DNA from: Orthonyx spaldingii
Lineage: Eukaryota; Chordata; Aves; Passeriformes; Orthonychidae
Length of the DNA stretch: 64,000 nt
Assembly (NCBI GenBank): GCA_013397795.1
Contig: VZTJ01000764.1
Coordinates: 1,316,258 to 1,380,257 of the forward strand
Direction of reading: 5' to 3'
The position numbers were made by a program, and so were the translations under genes. Positions 24,701 to 36,818 of the stretch are shown here, in pieces (the stretch's first letter is position 1; each line of letters begins with the position of its first letter). The notes beneath the pieces were generated by a model. The model had not been told where the DNA came from, made no database searches, and saw only the letters and a list, made by a program, of their open reading frames with translations.

Positions 24701-27700
24701 CATATTAGCCTCATTTGACTTTCTAATTTTAACTTTTATGGGTTGCTGTTGTTTCAAAAAATAGCCCAGTTATATTTTATTGCTGGAAATAAATAGGAAC
24801 CTCTAGTTTCCTTCCCACTTTGATAGCAGGATTACACATATAATTTTAATTTAAAGGTAAATAATACAATACAATATGTTTCTCCACACGTTAGGCAGCA
24901 TGGAGCCAATCCTGCTTGCAATCCTAGTTGTCACTGTGGTCCTGAAGGTACAGATTGCTGAGCAAACAGTAACCACCTCCTCTTAGTCCTACTGTTGCTG
25001 AAGCAGCATTAGGAAGAAGAGGGCACATTTGAATAGAAAAATAAGCATGTTTCAAATGATTTCTTCAATTACAGTTACTTCTGAGAACTAAATTCATTTA
25101 AGTGCAAGAGTAAAACAAGTATTTGAAATCTTTTCTATCCTAAATAGCATACCACATTTTAAAGTCTAGTCTAACTCCTAAATGTTATAGGGTTTAAGTT
25201 TTTATAGTTCAGAATCAGGGAGGCAAAAATGGTCATTCAACTGACCACCTACATAAAATAGGCCATTGAATGCCACTGATAACTTCTACAGCAAATAAAT
25301 CTTTATACCATTCCTAGAACATATTTTGAAAGGAATTGAATCAAGCAAGAGATGTAATCTATGCTGAGTTTACTACCTCCATTAGCAAGTATTTCTTTGG
25401 TTAATTGGGCATGAAGAGAAAAAATTGCACTTTGCATTTTTGGTGCTTTAGTATTTGACTATTGGATTGAAATCAAATTTACACGAAGTTTTGTAACGTT
25501 TGCTCTATAAACAGCAAAATGCAACCCTCATATGTATGATGAGGATGCTGACTGCAGCTGTGTAACACCTCTTAGTTGAGAGGATATCCTAATTTGCTTC
25601 TCATGTGACTTTTTAGCTTCCTTTTCTTTTGAAGATTCCCTTCCCTGGCAGTCTCCAGATTTTACCTCAGTCTGCTGTTTGAGCAAGGCTATAAGATTGT
25701 TTTCAGGTCTAGTCTCAAGTCTTCAAAGAACTATTCTGGTTTTGTTACTCATAGCATTTTTTATAACTTTTATTCCCCAACATCTTACTGGAAGAACATA
25801 TTGAGGTTACCTACCATTAACCTTAAGGTCTTTTCAGAATTGCTCCTTGTGCACAATTTCGAAGTCTGAACTTGCCCTTCTCAATTTCAATGTTTGTGAC
25901 CTCTCCAAAAGCATGATGCCCTATAAGTAAATCTACTCTGGTAATTTTTGGAGCCAGTTTTTTGTTTGTTTGTTTGTTTTTTCCGTTATGCATCTATACT
26001 TCAAGTACTAAAAAGCATTGAGTCTGCTGTTTGACCTGGGATGCTCAATTGTCCCTAGCATTTCTCTCAGCTCAATTAAGTGCTTCAAAACCCACAGCTC
26101 AATAGAATAAATCCACATCAAGGGCTCTTTGTTCCTAAGTCTCCTTTATTGTCCCTTTGTCCAGGGAAGGGCCTGTCTTAAGTTTCCAGTTGGAAACATA
26201 TTAATGATTCCACTATGATTTTGTTTGACCTTTTATTAAAGCTTTTCTCTGCTAAGCCAACAACTTCTAAAACTCTCTTGGGCGAATGTTCAGCAAAGGC
26301 TCAAGGACGTAACGTCAAAGCTGACAACTGATTCTCTTTCAGTAACATTTTGAGATAACAATTAGAAAATCCTATCAGTAAAATGATCCAAACAAGACTC
26401 CAGAATGCCATAAAGCATTGTTTTTTTAAATAAAAGCAGTATTGGTGAGATCCAGAGTTTCCTAAAGTGCTGAACTAGCCTTGGAGGTGGGTATAGGGAA
26501 GAAGTAAGGACTTAATATATTTCCTCTAAAAAAAATCATAAATTCCCTGTGAAGCCAATGGAAAGCATAGCTAGGATATTTCTGAATGCCAGGAGCAGCA
26601 GTATTAGTGTCCCTAAAACAATCATTATTCCCTTCCACTGACTGTCCAAGGAACTGGTAGAAATCAGTAGGAGATATAAAAAGGTTACAATCCCATACTT
26701 CCTATTCCTCTCCTGAGCAATAAATTCGTGGGGAGCAGAAGCTTTTAGAAGTTAATAGCACTGACACCAGTTGCCCCCTAACCTCCATGACCACACAGTT
26801 TACACAAAGGTGAACACTAATGCAGGTGAGAAGGGCTTCAGCCAGTCCCAGGGCTGTATCCAAACCACCATAGTGAATGTAGTAATGTGCTCCTCCCCTC
26901 TCCTGAGTCTCTATTTATGTAACTATGAGAATAGAAAAGGACTCTCATTTGGGAAAGGGCAGGAGGAAGAACTAAATTCATTCTGAAGTCCTATTGGTAT
27001 TTTTACAGCTGTTTACAAGAAACTACAACTATTTTTTTCATATAAATGCAAGAAGAAATCTAGCTGGCTTTACAGCATTTTGTTCTGTTAAAAACTGAAA
27101 CTACTTGGTCATATAATTATAAAAAGAAAGCCATTGTGACATTGATTCTTGTCCTACAAATTAGGTTATTTGTTCCTTAGGGAAAAAAGCAGATGTCTTT
27201 TCCCAATATAATTTGGACTACCTTTATCAGTACATTTGGAATCGTGGGTTTTTTTTTTTGTTTCCACCCCTTATAGGTGTGCAAGCCAGTGAAAAATCCA
27301 TCTGGATAGAGAAAATTCATAAACTAATGCATAAACTTATAAACCAGAAACAGATTTGCTTTAATGATGGAATTTGGCAGCTTTGACATTCTTTTCTAAA
27401 GCACTATAAAATGGCAGTGATTCAATAGGGTGATGAATCAGAAATAGGATACTGACCCATACATGGATTCTGTCATGTGATACTGGCGATACTCAAATAT
27501 TTCAGACTTCAGTGCTGTGGCCGTATGGCCTAAATATTGTTACAGTCACAAAAAGTCACTGAACAGCTTAATACTGGCTAGGGGAGGGGGAAGTTAAAAA
27601 AGGTTTCTTTGCTCAAATAGGGGGTTATTTTACTCTCTTACAAACACTGGTATCTCAACACTTTTAGAAGCTATTGATATGACACTTCTTTACTCTCGAC

Positions 27701-27740
27701 CACTGTTGCTTTTGTAGGATTAAGAATATGTCCTTTAGAG
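21781..27740. other. Unassigned stretch with one micro-ORF candidate
   Basis: No gene is supported with confidence. A 28-codon ATG frame with a hydrophobic start lies at 24900-24986 and is treated as a finding. A GC-richer segment around 22840-23060 carries no recognised signature. A TTTG microsatellite lies at 25961-25982. The 24650-24800 part looks like a conserved non-coding element by texture only. Confidence 0.5.
25961..25982. repeat. (TTTG)n microsatellite
   Basis: Four tandem TTTG units followed by a T run. Simple sequence repeat. Confidence 0.85.
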
Positions 27741-28450
27741 AAGGAGGGACTTCAGAAAGTCTCTAGTCCAACCTCCTAGTCAAAGTTGGATCAGCTCTGA
27801 GGCCAGCTCAGCTTGCTCAGAACTTTGTTCAGTTTGGGCTTGAAAATCTCTAGAGATGGAGACTGCATAATCTCCCCAGTAGCCTGTCCCCCATTCTCCA
27901 CTGTCCTCACAGAGAAATGGGTTTTTACTTTTACCCAGCCTGAATCTCTCCTTTTTTACCTTAATCCCATTGTCTATCATCCTCCTGTGAGGCACCACTG
28001 TGAAGAGCCTCCTCTGTCTTCTCTTCCTTGTAGGTACAGGCAGGCTGCTGTCCAGTCCCCTGAAGTTGTCTCTTCTGTGATCTGAAGAAGCCCAAGTCCC
28101 TCAGTCACTTCTCCTAGGGCTTCATCCCCATTGCCATATCGACGATCTTCCGCTGAACTTGCTGCAGTTTATGGATGTCTTGTTCTGGGAGGCCAAAGCT
28201 GGAAGCAGTGTGGTCTAACAAGTGCTGAGTGGAGGTGCATGATCAATCCACTGATTCTCATTCTGTTCATGCATCCCAGGAGCTGTTGGCACCTTTGCTG
28301 CCAGAACTGGCTCATGCTCAGCTTGCTGCCCACTAGGACCCCCAGGGCCTCTGCAGCAGAGCTGCTCCCACCAGCCAGTGTCCTCCTGCACAGGGGCAGG
28401 ACCTTGCATCTCCCTCTACTGAATTTCAGCAGGAATGTTGTCTCATTCCA
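27741..28450 (-). mobile_element. CR1 LINE fragment, minus orientation
   Basis: From the left it has the CR1 3' signature in reverse complement: 'gagggacttcagaaagtctc' and 'tagtccaacctcctagtc'. It continues through 'cagcctgaatctctcc' and 'cccaagtccctcagtcactt' to the ORF2-end region: 'gaggtgcatgatcaatccac', 'gctgcccactaggaccccca', 'ctctgcagcagagctgctcc'. The terminal octamers are not clear and the element is 5'-truncated and diverged. Frames on the plus strand here are antisense to the CR1 and are not genes. The right boundary is approximate and CR1 might extend to about 28560. Confidence 0.85.
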
Positions 28451-28985
28451 TCTACAAACACAAATAGCCCTTCTTCACAGTAGTTTGGTCAGTCCATTTT
28501 TAGTCTTGGTCACAGATCACCAGTGATTCCCCAGCTCTATTCCGCTTGGGTTCCCTTTGTGAAATGGCCGACTTTTCCTAAGGGGTAAACTTGTTACCTC
28601 TGGTGTTTATGCGCTTCTGGGGCCTGTTTAATTTAAGTAAACTTCAGTATAGGTGTCTCAGAAAATGCAAAGAGCATATAGGTGCAGGTGACTAGCTCTT
28701 CTGCTGAGCAGAAAGTTTTATTTCACGGATAAGAAGTGTGATGTGTTAAAGGCTGTGCTGTGGAGCGTGGGATTAGTCACTTGCCAAGATAATAGGTCTG
28801 ACTCTCCATGGTGCTACTCCAGCTGCACTCCTTCCTGTGCATACCCATTGTAACAGCTCTTAAAACTGAAGTCATACAGCAGTGAATCAGTCCTGGAAAA
28901 CTCAAGAAAATAAGAAATGGAGGTGTGGTAGGAGGTTAATTTCCCTCCTACAGTAATCCGCAACAGTGAAAGCAACAAAACTACG

Positions 28986-29015
28986 TTTTTTCTTTTTCTT
29001 TTTTTTTTTTTTTTT
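28986..29015. repeat. Poly-T tract
   Basis: About 30 bases of T with two C interruptions. On the minus strand this is an A tail-like tract, but no retrocopied gene could be recognised upstream of it. Confidence 0.85.
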
Positions 29016-29626
29016 AACTGGAAGAAATGTAATCTAACTCTCAATTTGCCACACAAACTAGAAGTGTTAAGGTTCAACAGCTGCCCGTAAAAAGTTCCTA
29101 GTTTGTAACATAGAATGCTTTCTTCTAACTTGTTTTCAATGACAATTATCACTGATGAAATATACAAAGAGGGAAAATAAGAGAAGAAAAATAGGGAAAA
29201 TAATATTCAATGAAAGCACATACTTCAAAGCACCTGGAATTAAAAAAAAAGTCAGACCCATACTTTGCCATATATCTGTACAATAGAGAAGAATTCATCT
29301 TATTTTTCCTAAGTTGATGTGACGCCGTTGTTATTCAAGGATCCGGAACATAGTTCTGTGGGTTTCATTTCTATGGTGTGACAAATCATATCTCATCTAT
29401 TTAATTTAAAATAAATTAGCATTTGTTTGGAGGATTTTGACTAATGCTGAAGAAAAAGAAAAAATATATTTTAAACAAGTTCTTAGCTAACTTTCTTTTG
29501 CTTATTATTTTTCTTTCTTCACCCTGATTTTTATGATAAATACATGACAATGTGACAGTAAACAACTGACAATAAACTTAGAAGTTTCTAGCAAACTATT
29601 TATGCTAATCCACAGGGAACATGGTG

Positions 29627-29676
29627 AAATACTGAAGAGCTCCTCTTGGGTAAATACTGAAGAGCTCCTCTTGGGT
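29627..29676. repeat. 25-bp perfect tandem duplication
   Basis: Two identical 25-bp units at 29627-29651 and 29652-29676, sharing the core 'actgaagagctcctcttggg'. The absence of any mismatch suggests a recent origin, or a polymorphic repeat. Confidence 0.95.
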
Positions 29677-32290
29677 ATCTAAATACATCGAAGGAAGATC
29701 ATGATCAGAAGGTTTAGCCTTTTAGTTCAGAAGAAATGGGCTCATATGTTGGCAGTAATAACATCTCCACACTTCCAGAACTTTATGCTCAATAATACTC
29801 CAGAACAGTACTAATTTGTCTGCTGCACTGGCAAGTTATGCCATCTTAGCAACAAGAAATGCGGCATGAAACTGATGAAAAAAACTGCTTAGTAGCTTGA
29901 TTTCTGTATAATTGAGATTCCCAAATCTGCCCTCAGATGTTAAAGCACAGCTCTGTCTAATTTGCAAGAGCAAGACAGGGACACACATATCTGAACAAAA
30001 ATCAGCACATACTGTTTAATTCCTTCACAAATCTGCTTAGTGCATTGACATCATTATTCTATTACTCTATTATTACTCTTTCTGGGGCAATTTCCCTGAC
30101 ACAACTTTCCCCTAAAGGTTATAGCTTTCCTGATATAAAAAGGAGTCCAGACTCAATATGTAATTTTGATCTTTAGCTCTGTGTTTTGCAAGAGAAAATG
30201 GGATTGTGGCAGCAATACCAATTGCAAAAGAGTGAACTGTCTGTGATCTGCCTTCCAGCAGTAAAGCAAACCTGCTCCTTTGCTTATATCATTAGCAGTC
30301 AGATTTATCATTGTTGTGTTTAATGTTATTCAAGAATAGGTCCCAAGAGTGCTTTATGGACACAAATTGAAGGAGGTCATTGCCCCAGAGAATTTTCATT
30401 TAAAATCATTCAGATGGAAAATAGGAGAAGGGCAATCTTCAAGCGGAGTCAAGCAATACTACAGCTGATCAGGATTTTGGGGAGGAGGAGGCAGAGAAAG
30501 GGAATACAAAGGGGTTTAAGGAGGGAAGTAGCTTAAGGAAAAATAAGGGAGGGCTGATTAGGAGGACTTTTTCAGGGAGCAAAAGCAAAAGGGCACAGAC
30601 AGACTGAAATTTGGATACCAGAGGGTGCAAGCCATCCCCCATGACAGCAGGGCAGAGTGGAGCCTACCAGTGCTAGGGAACACCTGAAACCTCCTAATGG
30701 CTGATTCCTTGTCTCACCAGCTGGGTTCTTTCACCAGTTATTCTGCATCTTCTGATCATTCTCTAGAGTTCTGTCATCCCCCAAACCAACCCCCTCAGAG
30801 CAGGTGTGGAAAAGGAGAAGACTCCACAAGATCAGAAGTGTACCATAAAGGCAAGGACAGCTAAGCACACCACCAGGAAAAACCTTTAAGTGTTTAGGTG
30901 AAAAAAAAAGAAGTGTTAGCTTCTCATACATTGCAAATCTGGATTTGAAAAGCCCAAGTAAGTTGGATCAAGCATGTTTCTTGCTTTTTCTGCCAGGGTG
31001 CCCTAGGAAAGGAACATCCTCTATAAAGTGAGCAAATTCAGCAGATCAGTCTGCGCCACTCACTAACACAAACAAATGTTTCTAAAAGCTCAATCAATTC
31101 CTCCATAGGATTGCCAGCGAATTATTCTGAAAGCCCAAAAAGCAGCCATTCCAAAGCATACTTACAGATTTCTCTCTGGTTCATGCACGTAGGTTTATTC
31201 AAAAAATAAACCTTTCTGTGAGAGAATGAATAGCAAGTCCTAGATTTTAATATTACAATAAATTTTACATATTACTTAAAAGATGCAAATTAACTTGTCA
31301 GTCTCTGATCACATATATTAGAAGGAAGCTGCAGCTGCTTGTATCCTGCACCATTGTCAACACAAATCTGTTACTGGTAACAATAATATGGGATGAAACA
31401 TTTTTCTGACAATCATCAGAATGAATAAAGGTATTGCATAGCCACACTGTATCGTAAGGGTTTTTTTATTGAGATCCCCGTGAATGACGTTTTAACATGA
31501 ATTCGGTTTTAAAACCATTTGTTGAAAACAAAGTTTGATTCAAATGGTACCAGTGCCACTGAAAATGACTTGTGGAATGGAGACTTCTGCCTGGAATTAG
31601 AGTGAGGGGAAGCCAAAGCATGAAAGGTGCTCAAAAGTGTTGCTATCTCATCTCATGCTTCTCATTAGCCTTGACCCTCAGAGAACATCCCAAACAACAG
31701 CTCATTGACTACTTATTTTTGTTGTTAAAAAAACCCAAGAAAAGTAATTATGGATCAGGAATTACGTTCTTCCCTTCCCAAGTCAGCTGAGCAGTTAGAG
31801 TAGAACCAGGTATATTTCCAGACACTTCTGAGAAGTTTTCCCATCATCAGACACAGCCTTGATGTCAGTGCAGTGTTGTAACCAGATTAATGGCAAGACC
31901 ACACACATCAGCTTTTCTACCAACTATCTCTGCGTTCAAATCTTTAATCAATTTACTTTATACAAACTGACTGATCCAAGCTACATTAGAAACCTTTTTC
32001 ATACTCATTGCACGCCTCTTTGGTGAATAAAGATGTCTCCTCCTCAAGTGTCACCCATCAGCTCTCTTTGTATTGCACTTTGTAGATGCTTAATTAGCTC
32101 ATCTCAGACAGCCTGGGAGAATTCAGAAGCTGCTGTGACACTGAGCTCCTTCAACTGTTCTCCTTGAGGAACAGCCCTTGGAAATGAAGATGGGGATGTT
32201 ACTATGGAGACAAGGGGAGTCAGAGTTCCGTCATGTCCCACTCACACAGAGTGACATTTCTGGAGCTCTATAAAATAATGACTTGGGATT

Positions 32291-32371
32291 TTGTGGTGAA
32301 CGTGGCCATGCTTCGTTAATGGTTGGGCTTCATAATCTTAGAGGTCTTTTCCAATTTCTCTGATTCTATAA
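32291..32371 (+). mobile_element. Short CR1 3' terminal fragment
   Basis: The text 'gtggtgaac', 'cgttaatggttggg', 'ataatcttagaggtctttt' and 'ccaatttctctgattctata' follows the last 80 or so bases of CR1, including the start of the octamer tail. The element is heavily 5'-truncated, which is usual for CR1. Confidence 0.75.
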
Positions 32372-35300
32372 CAGAGGAGTTTCTTGGTCTGTCTGCACAT
32401 CTGCAGGGTGAAAGAGTCGCCCTCAAGGACTGAGATGCAGAGCATGACTCAGGTGACTGTAGTTTGATTGCACATACACCCAAATAAATGGCTTCCCTTG
32501 CCTCATAGCACAATATTCCTGATCCCACAGAGCACCCTGAAATGTGGAATAGAAAGTTGAATTCCAATGAAAGGCATGACAGAAGTTATGAGAAGTTATG
32601 ATTTAGAAAAATATGAGCTTACAAAATTAAACTACATATATTACAGGATATAGACTTACTTCAGTCCTTGCACTTTCTCTTTTATTTGGTATTTTTATGC
32701 TGTGTGTTTTTACAGTGACTGGTCTGGGCTTAAAGAGCTGAGTTTGATTTACACCGGCATTTAAAAAAACTAATCTCCATTTTTTCTTCATAGTATGAAT
32801 TGTGATCCTTGAAAAAATTGTAATGGAACTCAAAGTATTTTAAGAAATGCCTAAATCAGAGAACCGTTAGCAGTTTTTATTGGAAGCTGTTTCCCAGGTA
32901 AAGGGGCTGAATATTTGTAACTGCAGCCAGGAATTACAGCTGATTCTCACTCTCACTTTGAGAACTTAAGATGCTTCCTTCAATTACAGGTAATTGTAAA
33001 TTTCCTGGTGAATATAATTGCTTCAGGGTAATGGAAGGTTGCATGGAGACAGTTACACACAAAGATGGAAATTTTGCATTATCAATTAGCATATCTATTA
33101 TTTGCGTAATCTGTGAAATCACAGAACAAACTGCAGTCCTAAGGAAGAGAAATGCTACCTTCTGGGTCCTTCTTTATTTTATCGGTAGATCAGTGTGGGA
33201 ATGGTGTAGAAGGGAATAGAGAACGATCTATACTTACATTTACAGTGAGAATTTCCCATCCTTTCTGTGGCAGTACGACATATTGAGTTAAGGTTCTGAT
33301 ACTGTTGTTTTGCTAACATTTTTGTGTTTCTCCTTCAGAGACATTCAGAGGTCCAGGTCTCGTTACCAACTGCTCTAATGGGGACAGCCCCTTATCTCCA
33401 CTTACTTTCAGTTCACCTTCCCAAACATCTGAGCAAAATTTGCCGAATCAAATTTTTCTGTGTGATAGAAAGAACTGGGACAGATAACATTAAACAGCCA
33501 GAAAGAAACAAGGAAAAATTTCAAGTGATCCGAAATGAACCTCTGAGCAGCTGGGCACTGCTTTCAAAAAGATGCTGTGATTGCTCATAGAGTATGGAAA
33601 CGAACAGGGCAATAACAAGAAGCTGCATATCACTCAAGAGTCAAGTGAAACAGTAAGGCAAAGCACAAGGTCAGGGGCTGAGCTGAAACTCAATAAAGGA
33701 TAATTAAAAGAGAAAATCAGCCAAAAAAGGCAGCAATAAACAGGCAAAAAGACATGACAGAAAACACACAGAAGTTTTTGTGCAAGGGAAACACTTTCTG
33801 CAGAGTTTGTCACCTTGGCCCTTGCATTGTGAGCTGGAAGCATGATCCAGCTGTGAGAGGATTTGGGTTAGAGATGTTCTTATCAAACTTTCATCAAAGG
33901 CCATGGGAAAAAGGGGCATTGACTATATATACTACCTTGGATAAAGCAGGGAGCTTGCAGATTCACCGAGGCAACTGGGCAAAGGTGGGGGCTGCAACAT
34001 GACCAGAATTAACAGGACCTGCCTGGTCAGACACAGGGAACAGGAGAAGCAGGGAATAGGGTATTTCTTCCTTATGCTAAAAAGCCACAGAACAGGCAGC
34101 AAGGCAATTTGAGTGTTGTAAGCTGTTTATGGTCATCCAATGGATAATAAAAGCAAGACCTGAAAGAAGAAAATGCTAAAAGAATTAAAGCCTGGGGCTC
34201 TGTTTCTATTCCCTGGCTGACAAAATTGCCAACTGACAGGTGGTAACCCACAGCAACAAGGAAAATTTATTGAAGATACAAGTTAATAATTACAGTGGTA
34301 CACTGTGCCTGTAGCTCTGGGACAGACTGATGTGCTTTCTTTCTATCCCTTTCAAGACAGATTATACAAATCCACATCCTGCCGTTATATCCAGGGCCTT
34401 ATTCCACCAGATACTCAGCAAATGAAGCAGATCTCTGACTCAGATTGAGGGCTCTGCCTTACCATCCACGATGTCAAACTTGAGACTGCGCAGGGAATAA
34501 GTCGCATTTCTATCTTTGAAGATTTCTGTCCCTCATATGAATATTTTTCAGTTCAAGATGGACTACCTTATTTTCATGTAAGATATGCTTCATAATATAA
34601 TAACTTTCTGTGCTGCTATTAGGATCATCATGTCCCTAAATCTCTTTCTAGCTTCTTAGGCGCTGAAACTCCTATTTTTTACAATTTGTTTCAAAAGAGA
34701 GGTATTTTTCAATCTATCACTTAACTTGATTAATGTCTCATTTTTCTTTGACAGCACAATATGTGTTAGCATTGTGATTTTCATGATCTACTTATCAAAG
34801 CAGGTTTTTCTTTCTGCTCTCATAAGTACTCCTCTTTGCAAAAGCCCAGATGAATTAGGCCTAAATTAGGAGCTTAGTCACTACTAGAGATTGATGCAGC
34901 CCACCTCACACCTAAACTGACCCTTCAAAGTACCTTGATCTATGGAGGGAACCTAAAGAGATCAGCCTGAGGGTGTAGGTGTATCAGTTATGTGTATAGA
35001 GGTAAGTGGGAAGGACCATAGTTTTTCTCTTCTCATGGCAAAACCTTAATTCTTTGCTCTTGTTCATAATGACAGTTAATTTACTTTGTCTTCAATGACA
35101 GTTAATTCCATTTGCCTTCTTTTTATAAATGATACCCCAAATAGCACACTGTTCAACATGCAGGTTTGGAAATCTAGTATCAGGTGTTCAGTCTGAAATT
35201 ATGGTTTGCATTACCAGATCCTACAAGGCAAAAGCTTGCAATATGTTTAATTTAATGAATTTGTACTAGCACAGAATTAGCAGGAGGTGGAAAATATCTA

Positions 35301-36757
35301 ACTTACGAGTAGTATGTACAGAACAAGTTTGCAAAGCTGGAATGTTATCTAACAACTTTTGGCTTACGTGTATAAAATGCGCAGGTTTTACTTTACTTTA
35401 CTCTTTGTAACTCTTGTTTAACTGTATCTCGTTGTGTTTTGACAGATAAATACCTAAAAATAAGGTAACAACATACTTGTTTTTAGGAGCTGTCTAACAC
35501 CTGTAATGAACACACTGTTGCCCAACGGTAAATGCTTTGACTTTGATTGTAATCCTGACCCCTCAAGTAGTGCTTGACAAAGTCAGTCCTAACTCTATTC
35601 TCTTTCCTCCTGCTGCTCTGATCTTTGTTTGATGTTAAAAATTGCCTGAATTGCACCTGGATTTTCTCAACACTAAGAAATCAGGGTGGCATAACGGGCT
35701 CATTCCAAAACATTCAGCGAGGTGAGTCACACTCCAGTCACTGCAGAGCACAACCGCTTTTGTTTGGAGGGGACAAATAGCAGGAGAAGGAGAGAAGCAA
35801 CTTCCCTACAGAACAGCACCAGGAGAAACCTCCTTTACTTGTATCACAACAGTAAATATCTCCTTGCTTTTGGTTTAACATTTCTTATGAACCTTTCCCG
35901 TTCCTCACACAATTGATTTAAAATAGGTTTTGTTTGGAATCAGGAAAGTTTCCTTTTTTCTCCATTTTGCTTGTCCCACACCATCAGTCCTCTTTCCTGC
36001 TGCCAACAAAACTGGCAACCCTTCACTGATTTACTGAGAAATAAATTTACATGCCTTGTTCTTGGGATTAAAAGGAAGCAGGAATCCAGAGTTTCACAAA
36101 AGAATGAACAGAATGAAATGGAAAACAATTTCCTTCTCTCCCTTAGGAAAACTGTATAAATCAGATCATATTCCTTCAAAGAAACGTTCTCCTTTCCCGA
36201 TAACTTTATTTCATACCAAATAATTGGTCACTGTGACCTAGTAAATTATCAAAATGGGAAAAGAAAGCTCTACACCAGTGAATGAAGTCAAACCACTTTG
36301 AAGACAAGGTGCCAAAGAGTGTATGTTTTGTTCTACAATACACACACGATCTGAATATTCCTATTTATTGGGGTGAGGAAAAAAAGTCACAACTTTCCTT
36401 TGCTGAAAAAAAAAATTATCCTGGAATGGAGACACTCCAGAAGATAAAGTGTCTCTGGGGCCCCCATTATTTCCTCGTGGTCCTTTGCCAACATGATCAG
36501 CTTGTTCCTGCTCTGGCATAAGTAACTTCTGAATCAGGGATGTTGCATCTCTCTGGCTCCTCAACATGTAGCCCAAAAATGGAGCTGGGAAAGAAACACA
36601 TTCATATGCCCTGATACTAGGGAAAAGATGTGTGTCAGCACAAGCTCATTCACTGTAGAAAGGGGTAAACAGTGAAGTATTCAAACTTAGAGGGGGTACA
36701 AAGCTTTTCTGAGTAGTACGGTTTGCCCCCATAGCAAGTCCAGAAGGACCTCACAAA
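32372..36757. other. Unassigned stretch with possible regulatory DNA
   Basis: No gene is supported. Three local signals are reported as findings: a TAAT-rich block near 32985-33125, a small minus-strand frame ending at a splice-donor-like site (34440-34532), and a TATA-bearing LTR-like patch at 35361-35560. None has strong independent support. Confidence 0.45.
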
Positions 36758-36818
36758 AGTGAGTGAGTGAGTGAGTGAGTGAGTGAGTGAGTGAGTGAGT
36801 GAGTGAGTGAGTGAGTGA
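36758..36818. repeat. (GTGA)n microsatellite, about 15 units
   Basis: An uninterrupted tetranucleotide array about 60 bp long. Perfect long tetranucleotide arrays are usually polymorphic. On the minus strand it translates as a repeating SLTH frame, which is not evidence of a gene. Confidence 0.98.

Larger units (their letters stand above)
28451..32290. other. Unassigned AT-rich stretch
   Basis: No gene is supported. It contains a poly-T tract (28986-29015) and a perfect 25-bp tandem duplication (29627-29676). No further interspersed repeat was recognised. Confidence 0.5.

Noticed and set aside
28131..28526. 131-codon plus frame
   Set aside because: It is antisense to a minus-strand CR1 fragment for most of its length.
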